From the NCBI GenBank assembly GCA_013180625.2, contig SNVD02012234.1, positions 558,001 to 622,000 of the forward strand: a DNA stretch of 64,000 nt, read 5' to 3'. This DNA comes from Boswellia sacra (lineage: Eukaryota > Streptophyta > Magnoliopsida > Sapindales > Burseraceae). A model generated the notes under the pieces. It did not search any database, was not told where the DNA came from, and saw only the letters and a list, made by a program, of their open reading frames with translations. Both the position numbers and the translations under genes were made by a program. Positions 23,471 to 34,207 of the stretch are shown here, piece by piece (the first letter of the stretch is position 1; every line of letters begins with the position of its first letter).

Positions 23471-23827
23471 GTGATTGATTTGAAAGAAAAATGCAGGTCT
23501 CTTCCTCCTTTAAAGATTCCTGACAAGGGACAACTCATCCTTCAAACAGACGCAAGTGACAAATTTTGGGGAGCAGTGCTAGTCGAGCAAGAAGGGAGCT
23601 ACAGAAGAATTTGTGCATATAAATCCGGGCAGTTCTCAGACTCTCAACAACACTATCCTTCATCTAAGAAGGAAGTGTTAGTAGTCATCAATGCTATCAA
23701 GAAATTTCAATTCTATCTCTCTCTTGAAGAATTTTAGTAGAAACAGACTACAAATATTTTGAAGGATTGCTCAGAAGAAGAGAAGGCGAGATTCCAGATC
23801 CTCAGTTCGCTAGATGGTCAGAGTCTC
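23471..23827 (+). pseudogene. pararetroviral RNase H domain fragment
   Basis: The frame contains a QTDASDKFWGAVL block with the RNase H aspartate, followed by a CAYKSGQFS block and a conserved glutamate-containing SKKEVL block. This is the usual order in caulimovirid RNase H. A one-base deletion near 23733 shifts the frame, and the domain is then cut at 23827 by the chromovirus insertion. Upstream RT is missing. It is non-functional. Confidence 0.75.
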
Positions 23828-24304
23828 TGTCACGCCATAACATCTCTTATTTAGAGATTTTAGGGTGTGATTGAATAAGAATTTATAAAAATTACGTCAT
23901 CCATATCTTATATATATATTTTTTTTTATATAAATACATCACAAGAATTCATTACAACTTATGACTATTTGTTCAAAATTAATTTTACATACACTGGTGA
24001 CAAAATCAATACAGCAGTTGATAGTCACCAACCAAGATCTCCCATTACATACTAGGAGAATCAAGACAGTCCCTCAAGAATTATATGCATACTGACTCCA
24101 GACTCCCTAAGAAAGCTTTGGAACATCTCTAGGATGAGCATCCTTCTGTGTACCTGTAAGGTGAGGGGGGTGAGCCTAAAGCCCAGTAGGAAAGTTCTAA
24201 CATTATACGAAATTATTCACATTCCACAAATATTTAATCACAGGAGTAGACATCCAATAATAATATATCAAACTATTATGTTCGTTCACATATGAAATTT
24301 CTGT

Positions 24305-24665
24305 TCGTATTCCCTTTGGATCCGTATCCAGAACGGCCCATCTAAGATCCGACTCATCATATCGAAATATTCGTGTTCCCCTTGGGTCCGTATACAGAAT
24401 GGTCCACCCAAGGTCCAACATCTCATATCAATATATTCATGTTCCCCTTGGGTCCGTATACAGAACGGTCCACCCAAGGTCCAACACTTTATATCATTAT
24501 ATTCGTGTTCCCCTTGGGTCCGTATACAGAACGGTCCACCCAAGGTCCAACACCTTATATCAATATAAACGGTCCACCCAAGGTCCAACACTTAGAATAT
24601 AATATCCGCATTCTCCTTGGATCCGTATACAAAACAGCTCATCCTCCAAGGTCCAATGCATACAT
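24305..24665. repeat. hairpin minisatellite in the 3' LTR, about 65 bp period
   Basis: Five full units and one truncated unit (near 24568) of a roughly 65 bp repeat. Each unit contains CCTTGGGTCC, a GTATACAGAAC spacer and GGTCCACCCAAGG, whose arms can pair into a stem. Outer units are more diverged (CCTTTGGATCC, CTCCTTGGATCC). Open frames across it are by-products of the period and are not genes. Confidence 0.85.
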
Positions 24666-24784
24666 TAACAGCCTTTCAATATCATCACTATGATAAATCT
24701 CAAGAAATTATGATTTTTATGCAAAATCTAGGACTTTTTGGGAAGTATTCAGTCGATTTGGGGTGGTTCTAAAATTTTGCTCAA

Positions 24785-24940
24785 CGCTATTTCTTGACAC
24801 TGTTCACTCGACACTATTTCTCGACATTGTTCACTCGACACTGTTTCTCGATACTGTTCACTGAAAATACTGTTCACTCGACACTCGACACTATTTCTCG
24901 ACACTTGATACTGTTTCTCGACACTGTTTACTATCGAGCG
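24785..24940. repeat. CGACACTGTT(T/C)(A/C)CT array in the 3' LTR
   Basis: An irregular short-period array built from CGACACTGTTCACT and CGACACTGTTTCT variants. It is present at the matching place in the other LTR. Confidence 0.75.
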
Positions 24941-25747
24941 AAACACCAGAATCGAATTCCAGAGTTGGTTCAGAACGTCCCATTTCCAGAATTCGACTCC
25001 CAACTTCAAAAATTCACCAAAAATCCATTTTAACTCCAAATTCAACGAAATCAACGGCTAATTAAAGCTTAATACGTCTATTTTCTAAAACAAATGAGAA
25101 ATCATATAATTCTTAATCCAGAAAAATGCATCAACTCAATCAACACAAGACAGTCACATGAATTGCACTTCTCACAAAATCATCTCTACTCGACTTCATC
25201 AACACTTCAATTCACACATAATTCTTCATGCAATCACAACAAACAACTTACAATAAGTAACTTCACTCATATTTCATCATCCAAGCAACCAAGAAATCAA
25301 GTCAAAACATGACACATACATAACAACAATATCAATTCAATAACAAAACACATAACATGAAGTAAGTATAGTGTTAGAATCTCCTACTTGTTTTCCAAGC
25401 TAAACTTCTTGAAATTTTTCCTCTCTCTTCCTTCTTCTCCTTTCTCTTCTTCTTCTTCTCTTCTTTTCTTCCTGGAACCGTGAACTCCTTCTTCTCTTTC
25501 TTTTTCTCTTTTTTTTTTTTCTTTTTCCTTCCCCCTAATTCTAGAAAACCCCATCTCTTATATACATGAGGCCTTGGCTCAATGGGCCTAAGTCCAACAA
25601 TTTCAAATTCAAGCCCAATTCCCTTTTACCAATTTCCAACACAAGCCCAATTCTATTATCCAACCAAATTCTCATAAAATTACTCAAATACCCTTAGTCA
25701 TATTTTCTAAAATTTATAATATATATATATATATATATATATACAAA

Positions 25748-25787
<40 letters not shown>

Positions 25788-25804
25788 ACATTCGAGACTC
25801 TACA

Positions 25805-25822
25805 ACCTACCCTCCTAAAAAA
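25805..25822 (-). promoter_or_regulatory. polypurine tract of the chromovirus
   Basis: On the minus strand the sequence just ahead of the 3' LTR reads AGGAGGGTAGGT after a T-run. This matches the position and composition of a Ty3 plus-strand primer. Confidence 0.7.
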
Positions 25823-25853
25823 AAATTTCATCCTCGAAATTTGAAAACATGAA

Positions 25854-28800
25854 TCAGAAATTACCTCTTGTATCCAAAAGCTTAGGATACTTTCTTTGAA
25901 TCTCTGACTCTAACTCCCACGTGGCCTCTTCAACATCATGATGCTTCCACAAGACCTTAAGTAATAGGATGGACTTGCCACGCAAGACTTGCACTCTCGA
26001 GTCCAGGATTTGAATAGGAACCTCTTCATACGAAACATCTTGTTGGATATCCAACTCACTCCAGTCAAGTACATGTGTTGGGTGAGGTTCATACTTTCTT
26101 AGCATGGATACATGGAATGTGTTATGAATTCCCGATAACCGTGGCGGCAATGCTAGCTCATAAGCTACTTCGCCAACCCGCCTTAGGACTTCAAATGGAC
26201 CAATATAACGTGGAGCAAGTTTACCTTTCTGTCCAAAGCGCATCAAGCCCTTACGCGGAGACACCTTTAAAAACACATGGTCCCCCACTCTGAATACTAA
26301 CGGTCGTCTCCTCTTGTCTGCATAGCTTTTCTGTCTACTTTGGGCTGTAAGCAAACGTTGACGTATCAATTTCACCTTTTCAGTCGTTTCTTGTACAAGC
26401 TCCGGTCCTAATAAGGTAGCTTCTCCCACTTCCATCCAACATAAAGGAGACCTACATGGTCTACCATAGAGTGCCTCATGAGGTGCCATTCCAATACTTG
26501 ACTGGTAGCTATTGTTGTATGCGATTCCACGAGTGGTAAATGATCCTCCCAATTACCTTGGAAATCCATCACACAAGCCCTCAACATATCTTCTAGAATT
26601 TGAATAGTACGCTCTGATTGACCATCAGTTTGGGGATGGAAGGCTGTACTAAATAACAATTGAGTGCCCATAGCTCTTTGGAGGCTTTGCCAAAATTGAG
26701 CTGTAAATCGGGGATCTCTGTCTGACACCATTGAAACTAGAACTCCATGCAATCTTATAATTTCTTTAATGTACAGCCGACTCAAAACATCCACTGAATC
26801 GGTTGTACGTATAGGAAGAAAGTGTGATACTTTGGTTAATCTATCTACAATCACCCAGATTGCATCCTTCCCTTTTAAAGAACGTGGTAATCCAGTAACA
26901 AAATCCATGGTGATGTGATCCCACTTCCACTTTGCTATAGGCAATGGTTGGAGTAATCCTGCAGGTCTTTGATGCTCAGCCTTTACTTGTTGACAAGTAA
27001 GGCATCTAGCAACATATTCAGCAACATCACACTTCATTCCTTTGCACCAAAACTGTCAACGTAAATCATGATACATCTTGGTACTACCAGAATGAACAGC
27101 AATTTTAGAATGATGAAATTCCTTAAGAATATCATCTTTACACTCTTTACTCGATGGAACAAAGATTCTGCCCTTGAATCGCAAACTCCCTTCTGAACCA
27201 ATGGTCCAATCCACACTCCCATCACCGCGTAACACTTGGTCATACAAGGCTCTAGTCCCTGAATCTTGATGTTGCCATTCAATCACTCTATTCACAAGAG
27301 ACGATTGGGCAACAAGTATAAAAAGGCAAATTTGATCTCCGCGATCCTCAACCAAGATATCATAATCATAAACAGACCGTAACATGCTTCACTCCCCTAT
27401 CATCGCACTAACCATGGCCCTCGACTTCCTACTTAATGCATCAGCCACCACATTTGCCTGCCTGGATGATAGTGGATTGAGAAATCATAGTCTTCCCAAT
27501 ACTCCATCCATCTTCGTTGTCTCAGATTCAAGTCTTTTTGAGTGAAAATTATTTTAAACTTTTATGATCACAAAAGACTTCAAACCTCTCACCATACAGA
27601 TAATGTCGCCAAATCTTCAAAGCATAGACTACCGCAGCAAGTTCTAAGTCATGAGTGGGATAATTCTGCTCATGAGGTTTCAACTGACGAGATGCATAGG
27701 CTACAACTCGACCCTGTTGCATTAACACACACCCTAACCCATCCAAGGAAGCATCGGTGAAAACTACATAATCAACTCCACGTTATGGTATCACAAGGAT
27801 AGGTGCTGAAGTTAATCTTTTCTTCAATTCTTGGAATGCTTGCTCACATGCATCATTCCATTCAAATCTGACTCCTTTCCTTGTTAACCTAGTCATTGGT
27901 GCAGCCAATCGGGAAAAGTTCTCAAAAAAGCGCCTATAGTATCCTGCTAAACCCAAGAAACTGCGGACTTCAAACACATTCTTTGGTCGTTCCCATATCA
28001 TAACTGCTTCTACTTTTGATAGGTCCACTGAGATTCCTTGTCTTGACACCACATGGCCCAAAAATTTTACTTCAGATAGCCAAAATTCACATTTACTCAT
28101 CTTGGCATAAAGACGATGCTCTCTCAGTGTTTGAAGTGCCACGCGTAAATGTTGCTCATGTTCAACCTCAGATGAAGAATAAATGAGGATATCATCCACG
28201 AACACAATCACAAATTGGTCTAAGTGAGGTCTAAAAACACGATTCATCAAATCCATAAAGGCAGCAGGAGCATTAGTTAGTCCAAATGGCATGACCAAGA
28301 ACTCATAATGTCCATACCAGGTACGAAAAGCAGTCTTGGGTATATCTCCTTCCTTTATTCTCAATTGATGATAACCCGAACGAAGATCTATCTTGGAAAA
28401 ACAACAAGATCCTCTCAACTGGTCAAACAAATCATCTATCCTAGGTAAAGGATATTTGTTTTTCACTTTAACCCGATTTAACTGTCTGTAATCGATGCAT
28501 AAACGCAATGAACCATCTTTCTTCTTCACGAACAAAGCTGGTGCACCCCAAGGAGAAGTGCTGGGTCGAATAAATCCTCTCTCTAACAATTCTTCTATCT
28601 GCAACTTTAGCTCCTTCAACTCTGCTGGAGCCATTCGGTAAGGAGCAACTGATATAGGTGCCACGCCCGGATACACTTCAATAGCAAACTCCACTTCTCT
28701 AGTTGGAGGTAACCTATGCAATTCTTCAGGAAAGACATCAGGAAATTCATTCACCACCCGAGGAAGTTCAGAAATCCCTTTATTAGTCTCTTCTACTAAT

Positions 28801-29240
28801 ATACTTGCTATCATGTTCCTCTTCCCTTTCTTGTTTTGCAACCCAAGCAAAGGATAATGCAATAATGCATATTTATCCCCATAAAAACTAAAAATGATGC
28901 CATCCGGCATGTGGATTATCACTTGCTTCTTGTGACAGTCCAATAGAACTCGATAAGCAGACAACCAATCCATTCCGAGTATCACATCATACTCCGTGAA
29001 ATCCATAAGTATCAAATCAAATGATAACCTGTGCCCATTGATTTCTAACATACAGGAGCGACATATCCTCCCAGCCTCTAAAGTACTACCCATAGGTGAC
29101 TCCACATGCAATACAGAGTCTAACAAATCAGACTCTAATCCTAATGCAGATGCAAAATGGGTGGATATAAAAGAATGAGTAGCTCTAGAATCAAATAAAA
29201 CATGGGCCCATGCATTAAAAACCAGTAATGTACCTCCCAC
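25854..29240 (-). pseudogene. chromovirus pol (protease-RT-RNase H-integrase-chromodomain), broken
   Basis: The 485-codon frame 29240-27783 starts in the protease, where the active site reads DSRATHS in place of DSGATHS (Arg codon at 29184-29186). It continues through RT with [25 protein letters not shown] and the catalytic [13 protein letters not shown] (27783-27785) separates RT from RNase H (TDAS..., about 27770-27549). Integrase zinc finger HHSKIAVHSG...CLTCQQVK is broken by TGA at 27056-27058. The core has [20 protein letters not shown] and [12 protein letters not shown] frameshift near 26525 precedes the C-terminal part (GVGDHVFLKV-like, LPPRLSGIHNTFHVSMLRKY). It ends with a chromodomain-like LLKVLWKHHDVEEATWELES. 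Protease loss plus three breaks make it inactive. Confidence 0.92.
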
Positions 29241-29449
29241 AACTCCGTGGTCTACAGGCTCTGTCGGCTGAGTCAGAGCAAAAACTCGTCCCTGATCATC
29301 TGTCCCTGCTGTCTAGTGCTCTGAGCTGATCTTGGAGGTCTAACAGATTGAGAAGAAGCTGTCTGAGACCTCTGAGATATCTGATGGGAATGAGTATCAC
29401 GTCCTTGAAACGGAGGTCTAGTCTGTGACCCTGACCCTTGTCAAGGAGT

Positions 29450-30394
29450 CGGTGGGATCTGACTAGTGGCGCTCTGAGGACCTCTCATCCCTGCCGGACA
29501 ATCCCGTTGCATATGACCATATTGTCCGCATCTATAACATCTAGGACACTGATATCGCAAGTGACCTGGTTTCCCACACCCATAACAAACTCGCTGACTC
29601 TATGAGGACCCACTTGCCATGGAGCCTTGAGATTGCAGCTGCTGAGACTGAGAATTAAAAGAAGTCCTACTGGACTGAGTTCTCTGTCTCTTAACTGAAC
29701 GATTCTGCTGTCTCGCTCCTCTAGGAGGTATGCTAATACCCCCCACCTTGTGACTCTGGGATATCTCCTGTTCTACCACTAAAGCGGTCTCTACCATATC
29801 AGAATATGTCGTCAATCTACACACTGCCACTGAGGGTCTGATGTCATCTCTCAGTCCCTTTAGAAATCTCTGGGCCTTGCTAGCCTCGTCTGCCACCAAC
29901 CCAGGTACAAAATGGGATAAAGCAGTAAATCGTGCCTCATACTGTTGCACCGTCATATTCCCCTGGGTCAAGTATATAAACTCATTTTCCTTTTGGTCCC
30001 GAAAAACCGTAGGAAAATATTTATCCAGAAAAGTAGTAGAGAAGTCCTTCCATGTAAGAATGTTCCTTCCTCTAATACGCTCAACAGACGTCCACCACTG
30101 TAACGCCTCCCCTAACAACAGATGAGTTGCCACCCTAACCCGTAGATCTTCTTCAACTTGCAAAAGATTGAAGAGGCGCTCAACTCGTATAAGCCAATCT
30201 TCTGCAACATTCGGGTCGGGCTCCCCATTGAAAGTAGGTGGATTGTGGCGTTGGACTTCTCTAAGTGCACCCTTTATTCTATTGTCAACACTCGTCTGTA
30301 ACACCGATTGAGGCGGTGGTGGTGGGTTAGCACGAAGAGTCTCCCTAACTGTGTTTGCAACTGTTTCGGCCAATGTATTGGCCACATCCCTCAT
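29450..30394 (-). pseudogene. chromovirus gag with two CCHC zinc knuckles, broken
   Basis: The capsid-like domain (about 30394-29800) includes NPPTFNGEPDPNVAEDWL, LLGEALQWW and FLDKYFP, typical of plant Ty3 gag. After an S/Q/R-rich spacer two zinc knuckles follow: CYGCGKPGHLRYQC and CYRCGQYGHMQRDC (about 29586-29490). An in-frame TAG (29600-29602) lies just before the knuckles and an in-frame TGA (29441-29443) after them. The true start may lie slightly upstream of 30394. Confidence 0.9.
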
Positions 30395-30632
30395 AGCCCT
30401 ATAAAATTCTGACCTCTCTCACCACCCTCAGGTGGGTTAGAACTTGAAGCACTTCGCGTAGGAGAACTAATTATCTAATTTTTATCAATAACAAAAACAT
30501 AAGTGACAAAATTTATAACATTTAGAACAGAAACACAACAAACAGTTATTCAAGGCACATGCAAGTGCACAAACATGACTCTATCCCTCCCAGACTATCT
30601 ACCTCCTTTCCACAGGTCCACAGTAAAGCCTA

Positions 30633-30645
30633 GGCTCTGATACCA
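30633..30645 (-). promoter_or_regulatory. primer binding site for initiator Met tRNA
   Basis: The minus strand reads TGGTATCAGAGCC three bases inside the 5' LTR. This is complementary to the 3' end of plant tRNA-iMet and is the standard primer site of many Ty3 and Ty1 elements. Confidence 0.88.
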
Positions 30646-31109
30646 CCCTGTCATGCCCTAACATCTCTTATTTAGAGATTTTAGGGTGTGATTGAATAAG
30701 AATTTATAAAAATTACGTCATCCATATCTCATAATTTTTTTTATATAAATACATCACAAGAATTCATTACAACTTATGACTATTTGTTCAAAATTAATTT
30801 TACATACACTGGTGACAAAATCAATACAGCAGTTGATAGTCACCAACCAAGATCTCCCATTACATACTAGGAGAATCAAGACAGTCCCCAAGAATTATAT
30901 GCATACTGACTCCAGACTCCCTAAGAAAGCTCTGGAACATCTCTAGGATGAGCATCCTTCTGTGTACCTGTGGAGGGAGGGGGTGAGCCTAAAGCCCAGT
31001 AGGAAAGTTCTAACATTATACGAAATTATTCACATTCCACAAATATTCAATCACAGGAGTAGACATCCAATAATAATATATCAAACTATTATGTTCGTTC
31101 ACATATGAA

Positions 31110-31495
31110 ATTTCTGTTCGTATTCCCTTTGGATCCGTATCCAGAACGGCCCATCTAAGGTCCGACACATCATATCGAAATATTCGTGTTCCCCTTGGGT
31201 CCGTATACAGAATGGTCCACCCAAGGTCCAACATCATATCAATATATTCATGTTCCCCTTGGGTCCGTATACAGAACGGTCCACCCAAGGTCCAACACTT
31301 TATATCATTATATTCGTGTTCCCCTTGGGTCCGTATACAGAACGGTCCACCCAAGGTCCAACACCTCATATCAATATATTCATGTTCCCTTTGGGTCCGT
31401 ATACAGAACGGTCCACCCAAGGTCCAACACTTAGAATATAATATTCGCATTCTCCTTGGATCCGTATACCAAACGGCGCATCCAAGGTCCAATGC
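31110..31495. repeat. hairpin minisatellite in the 5' LTR
   Basis: Six units of the same roughly 65 bp hairpin repeat as in the 3' LTR, the fifth complete here where the other LTR has a truncated copy. The difference shows unit loss or gain since insertion. Confidence 0.85.
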
Positions 31496-31614
31496 ATACA
31501 TTAACAGTCTTTCAATATCATCACTATGATAAATCTCAAGAAATTATGATTTTTATGCAAAATCCAGGACTTTTTGGGAAGTATTCAGTCGATTTGGGGT
31601 GGTTCTAAAATTTT

Positions 31615-31795
31615 GCTCGACACTCGACACTGTTTACTTGATACTATTTCTTGACACTGTTCACTCGACACTCGACACTGTTTCTCGACATTGTTCACTC
31701 GACACTGTTTACTCGATACTCTTTCTCGACACTGTTCACTCGACACTGTTTTTCGACACTGTTCACTCGATACTGTTCACTGTCGAGCGAAACAC
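31615..31795. repeat. CGACACTGTT array in the 5' LTR
   Basis: An irregular array of CGACACTGTT(C/T)ACT-type units, somewhat longer than its counterpart at 24785-24940. Confidence 0.75.
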
Positions 31796-32627
31796 CAGAA
31801 TCGAATTCCAGAGTTGGTTCAGAACGTCCCATTTCCAGAATTCGACTCCCAACTTCAAAAATTCACAAAAAATCCATTTTAACTCCAAATTCAACGAAAT
31901 CAACGGCTAATTAAAGCTTAATACATCTATTTTCCAAAACAAATGAGAAATCATATAATTCTCAATCCAGAAAAACGCATCAACTCAATCAACACAAGAC
32001 AGTCACATGAACTGCACTTCTCACAAAATCATCTCTACTCCACTTCATCAACACTTCAATTCACAGATAATTCTTCATGCAATCACAACAAACAACTTAC
32101 AATAAGTAACTTCACTCATATTTCATCATCCAAGCAACCAAGAAATCAAGTCAAAACATGACACATACATAACAACAATATCAATTCAATAACAAAACAC
32201 ATAACATGAAGTAAGTATAGTGTTAGAATCTCCTACTTGTTTTCGAAGCTAAACTTCTTGAAATTTTTCCTCACTCTTCCTTCTTCTCCTTTCTCTTCTT
32301 CTTCTTCTCTTCTTTTCTTCCTGGAACCGTGAACTCCTTCTCCTCTTCTCTTTCTTTTTCTTTTTTTTTCTTTTTCCTTCCCCCTAATTCTAGAAAACCC
32401 CATCTCTTATATACATGAGGCCTTGGCTCAATGGGCCTAAGTCCAACAATTTCAAATTCAAGCCCAATTCCCTTTTACCAATTTTCAACACAAGCCCACT
32501 TCTATTATCCTTCCCAATTCTCATAAAATTACTCAAATACCCTTAGTGATATTTTCTAAAATTTATAATATATATATATACAAATGCATATATATATATA
32601 TATATATTATACATTCGAGACTCTACA

Positions 32628-33780
32628 GTCTCTCTCGAGATTCATGTTTACTGTTCGCTACATAAAAGGTGAATCAATCTTGCTTGCAGATTTTCTATCC
32701 AGACCAATTCCTAGACCAATTCAAGTAATCATAATGGCTTCTAGTTCATCTAAGCCATAAATGCTGGGTCAGGATGCTTTTGAAAGAAGGCAGGAAGGTC
32801 TCAGAAAAAGAAAACTTCCTCAAACTTTAGAAGATTATAAAGGCAAGACAAAGGTGGAAACAAAAGAATATTCTTATGATCTTCCACTATTCTGTTCTCT
32901 ATTGCCTCCTAAAATCAAAGCAGATATTGAAGATCGAGTGTTTTATGCACGTGACTATCCAGAAACATCAGACAAAACTTTTGGAAGAACATGGGATCTT
33001 TTATATCAATGCATGATGAGTCCTAGCACAGAAGAAAGAAAGTTTCAATTACTTTCTTCTACACCAAATCTAGATCAAATCTTTGAGACGGTCTATCAGA
33101 TCACTCCAAATTTTCATGTTGTCCATGATGAAGACACAAATTAGGGTCATTCAGTCATACCTGAAGCTTCTTCTCTAGGCTACTATTTCTGTTAGTTATT
33201 GTTCAACCTATATCCAATAGTGATGGTATTTGATCCTGTATTAATTCACAGGAGTAGAAGGTATAATCCTAATCGATGGTTTGATCGAATGTTCTCTCCT
33301 ATCTTTGAAGATCTCTTGACGCTTACGCTCAAAGGTGGATTTCAAATTGTCCACAAGATGATAATAATTTTTCAGCTAAGAGACATATGGGGAAGAACAA
33401 GATAGCCATTTATTGAGCCAATTATCCATGATCATGTGAGTGATGATATCCAGATGTGTTGGGAAGGATGTCTACATGCAAGAAAAAGATTAGCAAAAGT
33501 CTATCAAATGCCATTACTGTACTGTACTCACAGTCCGGTTTCCGACAATGTCCTCAACTCACCAGATCTCTTTTACAAAGAGAGGATAAAAAATCTACAG
33601 CTCTTAAATAACAGTTCAGATGATGATTCGATTCAGGAATATCGGCATGATTACCATGAATGGCTTCGTAGGCAAGGAAGAGTTAATGAGATTCAAAATC
33701 CTTCACCACCATGGGAAGATCTTGAAGAGCAATGGGAAGATTAGCCATAGCTATAAATGCCTAATAAACTATTTGATCCA
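32628..33780 (+). pseudogene. end of pararetroviral RNase H plus degenerate downstream ORF
   Basis: Directly after the chromovirus target duplication the RNase H frame resumes with its terminal part (FTVRYIKG then ADFLSRP), continuing in the frame that was cut at 23827. A TAA follows at about 32758. Downstream are open stretches 32761-33144 (127 codons), 33199-33405 and 33436-33744 (102 codons), interrupted by stops and frame changes. They are rich in charged and aromatic residues (RKRKLPQTLEDYKG, DDSIQEYRHDYHEWLRRQ) and match no domain I know. Position after the polymerase fits the second ORF of unknown function described for florendoviruses, but this is inference. Confidence 0.6.
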
Positions 33781-34090
33781 CAGTTCCACCCATCAATCAG
33801 GTTTCATGGCAAGATGATTTCTTCTTTGACTCAGATGATGATTAAAGCGGAAGCAAAGTGGACCCATCAGCGGAAGCATTGGTGAAGAGACACGAAGTGA
33901 CATGATGTGATATAAAGTAATAAAGCATGAGATGAGTCATGCTAGTGTAATGATGTAATATTGCCTTTATGTGTGAGTCATGTAGTGAGGTGTCCAGTGT
34001 AATGATGTTAGTGTTAAGGTGTGAGTTGTAAAGTAGTATGATGTGACATAAAGTATGTTGCTGGAAACTGGGTTGTTCAAAAGCTTGATC

Positions 34091-34093
<3 letters not shown>
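33781..34093. other. noncoding tail of the pararetrovirus remnant
   Basis: GT/GA-rich noncoding DNA with loosely repeated GTGTAATGATGT and GTGATATAAAGTA words, ending at (AT)n. It may be the viral intergenic region. No gene is seen. Confidence 0.4.

Positions 34094-34140
<47 letters not shown>
34094..34140. repeat. (AT)n microsatellite, right border of the pararetrovirus remnant
   Basis: A pure AT run of about 47 bp, abutting the right inverted-repeat arm. It is longer than the left run. Confidence 0.92.
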
Positions 34141-34143
<3 letters not shown>

Positions 34144-34207
34144 AGCATTTTGCTTAGCAAGTATAAAAATTAAAATGCATGATGACATTGTAATTAATTA
34201 GAAACAA
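34141..34207 (-). repeat. right arm of the 67 bp perfect inverted repeat
   Basis: Exact reverse complement of 23351-23417. Its end runs directly into the exon 8-like block of the HST pseudogene (TAGAAACAAACC is also found beside functional exon 8), so this arm is native intron sequence. Confidence 0.95.

Larger units (their letters stand above)
23828..25804 (-). repeat. 3' LTR of the chromovirus
   Basis: Begins TGTCACGCC and ends GACTCTACA on the plus strand (TG...CA). It contains the 65 bp hairpin minisatellite, a CGACACTGTT-rich array, pyrimidine tracts and two (AT)n runs near 25720-25780. It is closely similar to 30649-32627. Confidence 0.93.
23828..32627 (-). mobile_element. Ty3/gypsy chromovirus (Tekay/Del-like), full length, defective
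   Basis: An 8.8 kb element bounded by two similar LTRs (23828-25804 and 30649-32627) and a 5 bp target duplication GTCTC (23823-23827 and 32628-32632). It is transcribed on the minus strand. From right to left: 5' LTR, initiator-Met tRNA primer site, gag with two zinc knuckles, protease, RT, RNase H, integrase, a chromodomain-like tail, polypurine tract, 3' LTR. This order defines Ty3/gypsy. The chromodomain-like tail and sequence type suggest the Tekay (Del) lineage. Several in-frame stops, a frameshift and a changed protease active site make it non-autonomous. Similar LTR lengths (1977 and 1979 bp) suggest a fairly recent insertion. Confidence 0.93.
30649..32627 (-). repeat. 5' LTR of the chromovirus
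   Basis: Begins TGTCATGCCC and ends GACTCTACA on the plus strand. It matches the 3' LTR over its length with small differences, including one more complete hairpin unit and shorter (AT)n runs. Confidence 0.93.
23444..34093 (+). mobile_element. endogenous caulimovirid pararetrovirus remnant (defective), split by a Ty3 element
   Basis: Outside the inserted Ty3 element, 23444-23827 and 32628-34093 form one remnant of about 1.85 kb on the plus strand. The left part matches the RNase H domain of caulimovirid reverse transcriptase. The right part continues that frame directly after the target-site duplication and runs into a downstream ORF region. (AT)n borders are, from memory, typical of endogenous florendovirus loci, so that genus is the best guess. 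It is an old, broken genomic copy: only the tail of the polymerase region is present, with a frameshift near 23733 and several stops. No movement protein, capsid, protease or RT domain is seen. Confidence 0.75.

Noticed and set aside
24286..24693. Repetitive open frames on both strands (GPYTERSTQGPT-like on plus)
   Set aside because: They arise because the LTR minisatellite period keeps frames open. The sequence is noncoding LTR.
31016..31529. 161-codon minus frame and overlapping plus frames
   Set aside because: Same minisatellite in the other LTR, with no protein family resemblance.
25700..34140. CRISPR-like arrays or plasmid features suggested by regular repeats
   Set aside because: The repeats are LTR minisatellites and dinucleotide runs in a plant nuclear context.
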